Positions 1-5,149 of a stretch of DNA of 5,149 bases are shown here, one piece after another; position 1 is the stretch's first letter; every line of letters starts with the position of its first letter. This DNA comes from Bacteroides sp. CAG:443 (GTDB taxonomy: Bacteria; Bacteroidota; Bacteroidia; Bacteroidales; Bacteroidaceae). The position numbers and the translations under genes were made by a program. The stretch spans positions 1 through 5,149 of the forward strand of contig FR887791.1 of the NCBI GenBank assembly GCA_000432735.1. The letters are read 5' to 3'. The notes beneath the pieces are model-generated. The model searched no databases, was not told the origin of the DNA, and worked only from the letters and a program-made list of their open reading frames with translations.

Positions 1-49
1 AAAAAGGCCATCTCAAATTATATTTCAATTTGAGACAGCCTCGTTTTTT
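1..49 (-). terminator. Intrinsic terminator downstream of the TonB-dependent receptor gene
   Basis: The 9-base arms at 11-19 and 27-35 are perfectly complementary around a 7-base loop. A 2-base mismatch follows, and then GGC at 6-8 pairs with GCC at 38-40. The A-run at 1-5 gives a U-tract on the minus strand, and the T-run at 44-49 gives one on the plus strand, so the hairpin could stop transcription from both sides. It starts 33 bases past the receptor stop codon and most simply ends that transcript. The window edge cuts at the A-run, so the U-tract may be longer. Confidence 0.8.
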
Positions 50-82
50 AGCAATTGTCCGCAGGATGATTTCGGAACCGTA

Positions 83-2455
83 TCAATACTCGAAGGTAAT
101 GCCGATAGTAGGCAGTAATGTTCCGCTTTCCTGCTTGATAGACTTCATGACATAGCGTTGTTCGGAAAGGGGTGCCGACGGATTTTCTATCTGTCCCGTA
201 CTCATCAGCACATCGGGCTGACGAAGCTTGCTCGCCGTAATGTTCTGGATATCGAGGTAAATTCCGAACATACACTTCTTCCAGTAGAACATTTTGTCGA
301 CACGGATATCCAACTGACCGAATGCAGGCAGACGCTCCGTGTTGTAACGACCATAATCGTAATAGGCTTTTCCCTGTACATTCCACGCTTCTACCAGCGA
401 CGACTTCTCCACATCGTAGGGTGTATATGGGGAACCTCCTATGCAACTGACTTTCATTCCTACACTCCACTGCTTAGGGAAATTATAGGTACCGCTCACG
501 TTGAAGATGAAACGGTTGTCCCATGCCGACGGAACATAACTGCCTTCCTTGCCGTTGCGGAACTCACTCTTGAAAAGGGTCAACGACGAAGACAGGTTCA
601 GACGCTGTACCAGCAGCCACTTGAACATCAGTTCCACGCCATACGAACGGCCCTCGGCTGTGGATACTAGACGTTCGTTACCAATCACGCCGTAGTCATT
701 TCCCTTGCAGGCCAAGGGGATGCCGTCGGTTACCGACAGCGGCATATCGTGATAGAACTTATAGAACCCTTCGGCCGACAGTTCCATGTTTTCATTCGGC
801 TGCCATGTCAGTCCGACACTCTCCTGCGATACGGAGATATAATCCAGGTTACGGTTCAAGTACGTCCCGTCGTTTCCCTTGAATCCCAGTGCCGTATAAG
901 GCGGAAGCTGGTAATACAAGCCCATGTGTCCGCTCAGAAACAAGTTATCAATCAGGCGGAAAGACACCGACAGACGCGGAGAAAGCTGTCGCCAGAGTTC
1001 CTTCATCTTATCATTGTAATTGTTTCCGTCGGTACGTACGCCGAGCGATGCCGTGAAACGTTCGTCGGGTGCCGTATAGTCCATCGAAGCAAAGAGTCCC
1101 CAGCGGAACAGATCCAAGGCCGTACGATAGTCGAATACCTGTGCCTCATCGGTAAAGACTCGCTGATAAGTCGTATTGGAGTATTGTGAATAATTCAACT
1201 CGATGCCGGCATTCAGTTTCCACACGTTCCATGTAGACGTATTTTCCATACGCAGTTTTGTTTCCTGTTCTACCGAACGCAGGCGGAGGGTCAGGTTATC
1301 TTCCGAACTTTCGTCGTTGTTATGATACTTCAGGTTACGGTTATTCAGGTAGCTGTGGCTCAAGGTGACCGACTGTACATGTGGTCCGGCATAATGGCGA
1401 TAGACCCCTCCCAGCGTAAAGGTTTCCTGATTGATTTTCGGCAGATACCCTAAAATGTATTCGGCATCCTCACCTTCGATGTCAAAATTCAGTTTCATGC
1501 GGTCAATACCTCCCAAGCCGAGCAAGGTAAGTTCATTCCGATCGTTGAAACGAGTTTTCAACTTAAACGAAGCATCCGTATAAGCCGGAAGCAACGGCAA
1601 ACCCAAAACCTTGAAAAGCATCTGCAAATACGACTGACGGACAGATACCAGATAGGATGTTTTGTCGCCCAGATGTCCGTTGGAAGTAAGTGACACTTCC
1701 GAAGCTCCCAGTGTTGCCTTCACGGAGTTGTGCTCCATATCACCGTCGCGCAGACTGAAATCGAGCACCGAACTCAGTGCATTTCCTCTGTTGGCAGGAA
1801 AAGCTCCGCTGTAAAACTTCACATTTCGTATCAGATCGGCATCAATCAGTCCCACCGGACCTCCCGAAGCTCCTTGCGTACTGAAGTGGTTAATATTCGG
1901 AATTTCTACGCCATCCAGATAAAAACGGTTTTCCGACGGTCCGCCTCCGCGTACAATCAGGTCGTTTCGATAGCCAATCGGCGAAAAGGCCACTCCCGGA
2001 TAATTCTGCACTACTCGCGAAATGTCACGGTTCGCCCCGGGAGCTTTCTCTATTTCCTGCAAGCCGATAACCCGAAGGCTGACCGGACTCTCGGGTACCC
2101 GCTGAAAAGGAGAGGCTGTGATGGTTACTCCTTCCAGCTGCGTTCCCTCCTCCTCCATTTCTATCTGTATGTGCGGAGTGCGGTGATTGACACGGTATTC
2201 GGAAGTAAAGACCGTTTTATACCCCAACATAGAGGCTTGCAGACGGTAAATTCCGGGAGGAACCTGCTCGACCGCAAAATGTCCTTCGGCATCTGTAGAC
2301 GAGCCTATTCCCAAGCCGACTACCAACACATTGACAAACTCCAGCGGCTTTCGGCTTGTCTTGTCGATAACCGTACCTTCTATCCGGTAGGTCTGAGCAT
2401 GCACCAGCATACAAACAGCCAGGAGCATGAAGAAAGTAACTGTTCTTTTCGTCAT
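83..2455 (-). CDS. TonB-dependent outer-membrane receptor with N-terminal carboxypeptidase-like domain
   Basis: This 790-residue protein is predicted to be an outer-membrane beta-barrel that imports a substrate using TonB-ExbBD energy. Residues 1-20 form a signal peptide ending VHA before Gln21. Residues about 23-103 are a carboxypeptidase-regulatory-like beta-sandwich (IEGTVID, GYKTVF). A TonB-box-like stretch LEGVTITA lies at 107-114. The plug spans about 120-235, with NYPGVAFSPIGYRNDLIVRG and the YLDGVEIPN signature near 179-187. The rest is barrel, ending in an aromatic-rich strand (GITFEY). There is no STN domain, so sigma/anti-sigma signalling is unlikely. At 790 residues it is shorter than typical SusC proteins of about 1000, and no SusD partner lies in the window, so a glycan-utilisation pair is not supported. 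The substrate (siderophore, cobalamin, peptide or other) cannot be read from the sequence. The start is supported by the signal peptide; a weak purine-rich AAAGAAGA lies just upstream. No TAnnTTTG promoter is visible in the gap before it. Confidence 0.93.
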   Translation of the reverse strand: MTKRTVTFFMLLAVCMLVHAQTYRIEGTVIDKTSRKPLEFVNVLVVGLGIGSSTDAEGHFAVEQVPPGIYRLQASMLGYKTVFTSEYRVNHRTPHIQIEMEEEGTQLEGVTITASPFQRVPESPVSLRVIGLQEIEKAPGANRDISRVVQNYPGVAFSPIGYRNDLIVRGGGPSENRFYLDGVEIPNINHFSTQGASGGPVGLIDADLIRNVKFYSGAFPANRGNALSSVLDFSLRDGDMEHNSVKATLGASEVSLTSNGHLGDKTSYLVSVRQSYLQMLFKVLGLPLLPAYTDASFKLKTRFNDRNELTLLGLGGIDRMKLNFDIEGEDAEYILGYLPKINQETFTLGGVYRHYAGPHVQSVTLSHSYLNNRNLKYHNNDESSEDNLTLRLRSVEQETKLRMENTSTWNVWKLNAGIELNYSQYSNTTYQRVFTDEAQVFDYRTALDLFRWGLFASMDYTAPDERFTASLGVRTDGNNYNDKMKELWRQLSPRLSVSFRLIDNLFLSGHMGLYYQLPPYTALGFKGNDGTYLNRNLDYISVSQESVGLTWQPNENMELSAEGFYKFYHDMPLSVTDGIPLACKGNDYGVIGNERLVSTAEGRSYGVELMFKWLLVQRLNLSSSLTLFKSEFRNGKEGSYVPSAWDNRFIFNVSGTYNFPKQWSVGMKVSCIGGSPYTPYDVEKSSLVEAWNVQGKAYYDYGRYNTERLPAFGQLDIRVDKMFYWKKCMFGIYLDIQNITASKLRQPDVLMSTGQIENPSAPLSEQRYVMKSIKQESGTLLPTIGITFEY

Positions 2456-2484
2456 AATATCTTCTTTAGGGTATTTTATAAATC

Positions 2485-2517
2485 AAAAAAGCCATCCTGT
2501 AAAGAAGGATGGCTTTT
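2485..2517 (-). terminator. Hairpin terminator between the HIT gene and the receptor gene
   Basis: GCCATCCT at 2491-2498 pairs perfectly with AGGATGGC at 2506-2513 around a 7-base loop. Flanking AAAA (2487-2490) and TTTT (2514-2517) extend the stem. On the minus strand the hairpin is followed by six U residues from 2490-2485. It lies 29 bases past the HIT stop codon and ends 29 bases before the receptor start codon. The flanking A and T runs make it potentially bidirectional, but no plus-strand gene is present to use it. Confidence 0.85.
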
Positions 2518-2546
2518 ATTCTTGTGTATATCTATAGGAGGAGGTA

Positions 2547-2951
2547 TCAAGCTTTGCCTTCCCAGGCTTTATGAATACTTTCGGCAATGGCCTTAAATTC
2601 TTCATCGCTCAATTTCAACTTCGGATTAGAGAAGAGCATGTCCGATTCCTTCTGCATGGGAATCAGATGAATATGAGCATGGGGAACTTCCAGACCAATC
2701 ACAGCCTCACCTACTTTACGACAAGGGAATGCCTTCTGAATAGCCAGTGCCACATGTTTGGCAAATACATGCATAGCAGCCAGTTCTTCATCACTCAAGT
2801 CGTAAATATAGTCGACTTCGCGTTTCGGAACTACCAGGGTATGTCCCTTTACCAACGGATTTATATCCAAAAAAGCATAGAACTGTTCGTCCTCTGCTAC
2901 CTTGTAGCTGGGTATTTCGCCCGCAACGATCTTACTGAATATAGTTGCCAT
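2547..2951 (-). CDS. HIT-family protein (histidine-triad nucleotide hydrolase/transferase)
   Basis: This 134-residue cytosolic enzyme belongs to the histidine-triad superfamily, whose members hydrolyse or transfer nucleoside monophosphates from substrates such as nucleoside phosphoramidates or dinucleoside polyphosphates. The opening TIFSKIVAGEIPSYKV is the classic HINT-like N-terminus. FLDINPLVKGHTLVVPK at about 27-43 carries the conserved His37. The catalytic motif PHAHIHLIP places the triad at His91, His93 and His95. Family members often have Gln before the motif; here GLEV has Leu-Glu, which I recall as common in Bacteroidetes. Only one Cys (77) is present, so the zinc site of some HIT proteins is absent. 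The length is normal. There is no Shine-Dalgarno: the start follows an A/T-rich 14-base stretch after the U-tract of the greA terminator. The gene directly follows greA, an order I recall as common in Bacteroidetes. The physiological substrate cannot be told from sequence. Confidence 0.95.
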   Translation of the reverse strand: MATIFSKIVAGEIPSYKVAEDEQFYAFLDINPLVKGHTLVVPKREVDYIYDLSDEELAAMHVFAKHVALAIQKAFPCRKVGEAVIGLEVPHAHIHLIPMQKESDMLFSNPKLKLSDEEFKAIAESIHKAWEGKA

Positions 2952-2965
2952 AATCTGTATATATT

Positions 2966-3001
2966 AAAAAAGGCAAGCCTGCGACAAAGCAGACTCGCCT
3001 T
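2966..3001 (-). terminator. Intrinsic terminator immediately after greA
   Basis: The minus-strand RNA forms a 13-pair stem from 3001-2989 and 2982-2970, with a 6-base loop at 2988-2983. It is followed by Us from the A-run 2971-2966. Two of the pairs are G-U on the minus strand and would be A-C mismatches on plus-strand RNA, so the structure is built for minus-strand transcription. It begins 4 bases after the greA stop codon and ends only 14 bases before the HIT start codon. Confidence 0.87.
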
Positions 3002-3005
3002 ATAG

Positions 3006-3470
3006 TTAAAACGATATTCCTGTTACTTCAAGACTGATTTTACCCTGCGGGATTGTGATTTCGGCAATATCACCGACCTTTTTGCCCAGCAAACCCTGTG
3101 CAATCGGAGTATTTACAGAAATCTTTCCCTGCTTCAGGTTAGCTTCCGTTTCCGATACGATAGTGTATGCCATCTTCATACCTGTCTTTACATTCTTCAG
3201 CTCTACGCGGCTCAGAATCTGTACGGTATCAGTCTTCAACTTCGATGTATCAATAATCTTCGCATCGCCGATAGTCGCCTTCAACTGGTTTATTTTCATT
3301 TCCAGCATGCCCTGAGCTTCCTTGGCAGCATCGTATTCTGCATTTTCCGACAAGTCGCCTTTATCACGAGCCTCAGCTATTGCTGCTACGATTTTCGGAC
3401 GCTCAACCGACTCCAGTTGTTTTAATTCTGCTACCAGTTTCTGGTAACCTTCTTCTGACATATAAGCCAT
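3006..3470 (-). CDS. greA: Transcription elongation factor GreA
   Basis: GreA enters the secondary channel of RNA polymerase and stimulates cleavage of the backtracked transcript, rescuing stalled complexes. The protein has 154 residues, against 158 in E. coli. Residues 1 to about 75 form the antiparallel coiled-coil finger, with GDLSENAEYDAAKEAQG at its tip. The acidic residues Asp39 and Glu42 match E. coli Asp41 and Glu44, which act at the polymerase active site. Residues about 80-154 form the FKBP-like C-terminal domain, including ISVNTPIAQGLLGKKVGD. All key features are intact. The first Met (MAYMSEE) is chosen over Met4 because a perfect AAGGAGG lies 7 bases upstream. A promoter lies about 110 bases upstream, with a terminator-like hairpin in between. 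The terminator starting 4 bases past the stop separates it from the HIT gene. Confidence 0.97.
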   Translation of the reverse strand: MAYMSEEGYQKLVAELKQLESVERPKIVAAIAEARDKGDLSENAEYDAAKEAQGMLEMKINQLKATIGDAKIIDTSKLKTDTVQILSRVELKNVKTGMKMAYTIVSETEANLKQGKISVNTPIAQGLLGKKVGDIAEITIPQGKISLEVTGISF

Positions 3471-3477
3471 AATTTTT

Positions 3478-3484
3478 CCTCCTT
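3478..3484 (-). promoter_or_regulatory. Strong Shine-Dalgarno of greA
   Basis: The minus strand reads AAGGAGG, with 7 bases between it and the ATG ending at 3470. This fixes the start at the first Met, not Met4. It stands out because the other four genes here have no or only weak purine-rich sites, as is usual in Bacteroides. Confidence 0.85.
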
Positions 3485-3524
3485 GTATATTCGTTATTAA
3501 TTAAATTGTTCTTGCTTATAAAAC

Positions 3525-3568
3525 AAAAAAGAATCCCGATACACAAAGATGTATCGGAACCCTTCTCT
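3525..3568 (-). terminator. Terminator-like hairpin in the greA leader / downstream of the lipoprotein gene
   Basis: CCGATACA at 3536-3543 is perfectly complementary to TGTATCGG at 3550-3557 around a 6-base loop. On the minus strand the stem extends outward through a mix of Watson-Crick and G-U pairs, joining the AGAGAAGGGUU arm (3568-3558) to the GAUUC and U-run side. Six Us (3530-3525) follow. It could terminate the lipoprotein transcript, whose stop codon lies about 83 bases upstream. It also lies just downstream of the predicted greA promoter, so it may attenuate greA. Confidence 0.75.
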
Positions 3569-3581
3569 GTTATGACTTTGG

Positions 3582-3613
3582 CAAAGATACGCCTTTTTAC
3601 GATATCAGTCAAG
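3582..3613 (-). promoter_or_regulatory. Predicted greA promoter (Bacteroidetes -33/-7 type)
   Basis: The minus strand has TATCTTTG (3589-3582), a full match to the TAnnTTTG -7 element. CTTG (3613-3610) lies 20 bases upstream as a near-match to the TTTG -33 element. Transcription should start a few bases below 3582, giving a leader of roughly 100 bases that includes the hairpin at 3525-3568. No comparably good promoter is visible between that hairpin and greA. Confidence 0.7.
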
Positions 3614-3650
3614 TATCGAAGCGTACTATTTTCACATGCTTTTCAACATG

Positions 3651-4796
3651 TTATAATAATTTCTTAATTGCTTCTTCCAGATTGGTTTTCTCTCCGATTC
3701 GCATGCTCAACTCGTTATTTCGGCTCACGAGAAAAGCAGTAGGCAACTTGGTCACACCGTACAGATTTACGTAAGTCGAATAAGGTCCCTGCGGGTCGCG
3801 TACACAAATCCACGGCAGGTTGTCGGCTGCTGTCTTCCAGAAATGTTCATCGGTATCGAGCGAGATCTGATAGATTTCCAGTCCTTGTGGAGCATACTTG
3901 TCATAAATCTCACGCAACAACAGGTTACGTGCTCCCGATTCTGCACTGCCGTATGCTGTAAAGTCTATCAGTACAACCTTTCCTTTCAAGTCGGTAAGAT
4001 GGCGGGTCGTACCGTTTATATCCATCAAAGGTATATCGATAATAGAAGTTTCCTGGATTTTATCGGCTGGAATATCCAAAGGTTTCACCTGTGGCGCGCG
4101 AGTATTTTTCATACCCTTTATCACCATATTATATAAGTTACGCGAACGGTCGGCATGCGGATACAGGTTGTTCATACTTGTAGCAACGGCTGCAAAGCAC
4201 TTCACATCCTCTTTGTTATTCAACGGATCGAAAATCATATATCCGTTCAGTACTTGGAACAAAGCAAAATAAGCGTAAGGTTTATTAGGACCTACAAAAA
4301 TATAATTCCGCTTTACATTATTCTTATACGCATTCACCATGCGGGAAAGACTATCCTGTACAATGCCTACCGGAATGCCCGACTGCGCAAGCTTGTTAAC
4401 ACGTTCCTGCAAATCGGTTTGCAGCAACACCAGTTCTTTAATCTTCTGGTTGCTCTCTGATCCCTGTATATTATAATCTGTCGCAAAGTTCTTATAATCC
4501 GCTTTCACCTCAACGGTTTCTGTAGAATCTACCGAGAAGTTTATGACTTTGTCCTCGATTCTCAACCGATAGAAATCGGGCGCTTCGGGACGCGCAGCAG
4601 AAAAACTAAAAGTTCCATTACTTCCCAATTCCACAGAATCGAGTGCAACAATACCATCCAGACCAGTCTGCTCCAGATACAACATTTTATCGGCCGCATC
4701 GGTCACTTCTCCCTGCACTTTAAAAGCAGGCTCGTTGTTGCAGGCCGTAACGCCTGCGAACAACAGAGCTGCAGCGATATAAGCATTTCTTTTCAT
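3651..4796 (-). CDS. DUF4369-like / thioredoxin-fold lipoprotein lacking the CxxC redox site
   Basis: This 381-residue envelope lipoprotein has the architecture of Bacteroidetes TlpA/ResA-like proteins. Residues 1-18 are a signal peptide with lipobox VTAC, so Cys19 is the predicted lipidated residue; the following NNEP is not a clear surface-export signal. Residues about 25-110 look like the DUF4369 beta-domain (FKVQGEVTDAADKMLYLEQ). Residues about 110-235 are a helical linker. Residues about 250-381 are the thioredoxin-like domain: IPLMDINGTTRHLTDLKGKVVLIDF, then a helix, then the cis-proline loop KLPTAFLV with Pro352. Where relatives read WCGPC, this protein has GSAES: Ser284 and Ser287 replace both cysteines. 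Only Cys200 and Cys331 remain in the mature chain, in other positions. A thiol-disulfide oxidoreductase role is therefore unlikely; a binding, chaperone or structural role is possible. Its own promoter lies upstream, and there is no clear Shine-Dalgarno. Confidence 0.9.
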   Translation of the reverse strand: MKRNAYIAAALLFAGVTACNNEPAFKVQGEVTDAADKMLYLEQTGLDGIVALDSVELGSNGTFSFSAARPEAPDFYRLRIEDKVINFSVDSTETVEVKADYKNFATDYNIQGSESNQKIKELVLLQTDLQERVNKLAQSGIPVGIVQDSLSRMVNAYKNNVKRNYIFVGPNKPYAYFALFQVLNGYMIFDPLNNKEDVKCFAAVATSMNNLYPHADRSRNLYNMVIKGMKNTRAPQVKPLDIPADKIQETSIIDIPLMDINGTTRHLTDLKGKVVLIDFTAYGSAESGARNLLLREIYDKYAPQGLEIYQISLDTDEHFWKTAADNLPWICVRDPQGPYSTYVNLYGVTKLPTAFLVSRNNELSMRIGEKTNLEEAIKKLL

Positions 4797-4822
4797 TAGC
4801 GATTATTATTCATTTCGGGATG

Positions 4823-4852
4823 CAAAGATACGGCTTTTTACGAGTTCACAAA
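4823..4852 (-). promoter_or_regulatory. Predicted promoter of the thioredoxin-fold lipoprotein gene
   Basis: The minus strand has TATCTTTG (4830-4823), a full -7 match, and TTTG (4852-4849), a full -33 match, separated by 18 bases. Transcription would start near 4815-4820, leaving a short A/T-rich leader of about 20 bases before the ATG at 4796. The -7 region and its upstream flank nearly duplicate those of the greA promoter. Confidence 0.8.
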
Positions 4853-4952
4853 GTTTTTATTCAAGTTCTTACAAAATGACATATTTTTTTTAGTTCGATT
4901 ATCTGTCCATATATATAATGTAAGACTTGGAATATACAGAATAATAGAAAAA

Positions 4953-4987
4953 GGTGAACAGAATAAAACTTTTATCTCATTTTCACC
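4953..4987. repeat. Imperfect inverted repeat upstream of pnp
   Basis: GGTGAA (4953-4958) is inverted as TTCACC (4982-4987). An inner TAAAA/TTTTA pair (4964-4968 and 4970-4974) is centred one base off. It overlaps the place where the -33 contact of the pnp promoter would fall. It could be an operator, but the arms are short and the region is A/T-rich, so chance is a real alternative. Confidence 0.25.
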
Positions 4988-5008
4988 CGATTACTACAAT
5001 AATATTTG

Positions 5009-5016
5009 TATCTTTG
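5009..5016 (+). promoter_or_regulatory. Predicted -7 element of the pnp promoter
   Basis: TATCTTTG fully matches TAnnTTTG and lies 39 bases before the pnp start codon. No good TTTG is present 19-21 bases upstream; the nearest candidate is TTTC at 4981-4984 with a long 24-base spacer. The -33 contact is therefore weak, or may be aided by a regulator. Confidence 0.7.
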
Positions 5017-5055
5017 CGCGAACTTTAAGAAGACTTTTATATTAAAACATTTTTT

Positions 5056-5149
5056 ATGATCAATCCTATTGTTAAGACGATCGAGTTAGGCGATGGAAGA
5101 ACCATCACCCTCGAAACGGGAAAGCTGGCAAAACAGGCAGATGGTGCTG
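5056..5149 (+). CDS. pnp: Polynucleotide phosphorylase, N-terminal 31 codons (partial)
   Basis: The opening residues MINPIVKTIELGDGRTITLETGKLAKQADGA match the start of Bacteroides Pnp as I recall it. They also fit the first strands of the N-terminal RNase PH domain (ETGKLAKQADGA, equivalent to the ETG.lArQA.GaV region of other Pnp proteins). The enzyme degrades RNA from the 3' end with phosphate, releasing nucleoside diphosphates, and can run in reverse. The window ends in the first domain, so the catalytic residues and the KH and S1 domains are not visible. The start follows an A/T-rich leader with no Shine-Dalgarno in range; AAGAAGA at 5027-5033 is too far from the ATG. The gene is divergent from the lipoprotein gene. 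Confidence 0.92.
   Translation, partial: MINPIVKTIELGDGRTITLETGKLAKQADGA

Noticed and set aside
2408..2455. Possible lipobox (Cys15) in the receptor signal sequence
   Set aside because: The residue before Cys is Val, not Gly, Ala or Ser, and a good signal peptidase I site (VHA before Gln21) follows. Outer-membrane barrels of this type are not lipoproteins.
83..2455. Receptor as a SusC component of a polysaccharide-utilisation locus
   Set aside because: The protein is about 200 residues shorter than typical SusC, and no SusD or glycoside hydrolase is in the window.
2536..2544. Plus-strand AGGAGGAGG resembling a Shine-Dalgarno
   Set aside because: The next ATG on this strand is about 27 bases away and leads only into the shadow frame opposite HIT; no promoter precedes it.
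1730..2596. Long plus-strand open frame of 288 codons opposite the receptor gene
   Set aside because: It lies antisense to a clear receptor coding region. Its protein is low in recognisable motifs and rich in Arg, His and Ser, as expected for a shadow frame.
2571..3005. Plus-strand open frame of 144 codons opposite the HIT gene
   Set aside because: It is antisense to the intact HIT domain, has no ribosome site or promoter, and spans the greA terminator.
3544..3551. CAAAGATG in the greA-leader hairpin as a second -7 element on the minus strand
   Set aside because: It reads CATCTTTG, missing the first T of TAnnTTTG, has no TTTG at the right distance, and is explained by the hairpin loop.
3633..3652. 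Small inverted repeat ACATG/CATGT around the lipoprotein stop codon
   Set aside because: The stem is only 5 bases with no U-tract; likely chance.

Overview
The window looks like chromosomal DNA from a Bacteroides-type bacterium (Bacteroidales; Bacteroides or Phocaeicola). Several signs agree. All three recognisable promoters carry the Bacteroidetes -7 element TAnnTTTG. Most genes lack a Shine-Dalgarno sequence and have A/T-rich leaders. The protein set also fits: a TonB-dependent receptor with a carboxypeptidase-like N-terminal domain, a DUF4369/thioredoxin-fold lipoprotein, and GreA, HIT and Pnp sequences of Bacteroides type.

Layout. Four complete genes lie on the minus strand and one partial gene on the plus strand. 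Reading the minus strand in the direction of transcription: a lipoprotein with a DUF4369-like domain and a thioredoxin fold (4796-3651), transcription elongation factor greA (3470-3006), a HIT-family nucleotide hydrolase/transferase (2951-2547), and a 790-residue TonB-dependent outer-membrane receptor (2455-83). Divergent from the lipoprotein gene, the first 31 codons of pnp (polynucleotide phosphorylase) run off the right edge (5056-5149). The 259-base divergent region 4797-5055 holds one promoter for each direction.

Control signals. Minus-strand hairpins with U-tracts, typical of intrinsic terminators, follow the receptor (1-49), the HIT gene (2485-2517) and greA (2966-3001); another lies in the greA leader (3525-3568). 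The gaps before the HIT and receptor genes contain a terminator but no visible promoter, so these genes probably depend on readthrough, on processing, or on promoters inside the preceding gene. The greA promoter lies upstream of the terminator-like hairpin, so a greA transcript must pass it before reaching the coding region.

Function. greA and pnp are transcription and RNA-metabolism housekeeping genes, and HIT is a small housekeeping enzyme. The lipoprotein and the receptor are envelope proteins with no obvious functional tie to them. The most notable protein observation is that the thioredoxin-fold lipoprotein has Ser-Ala-Glu-Ser where a Cys-x-x-Cys redox site is expected. I see no mobile element, CRISPR array, RNA gene or convincing new multigene system; this is mostly an ordinary core-genome region with interesting regulatory layout.
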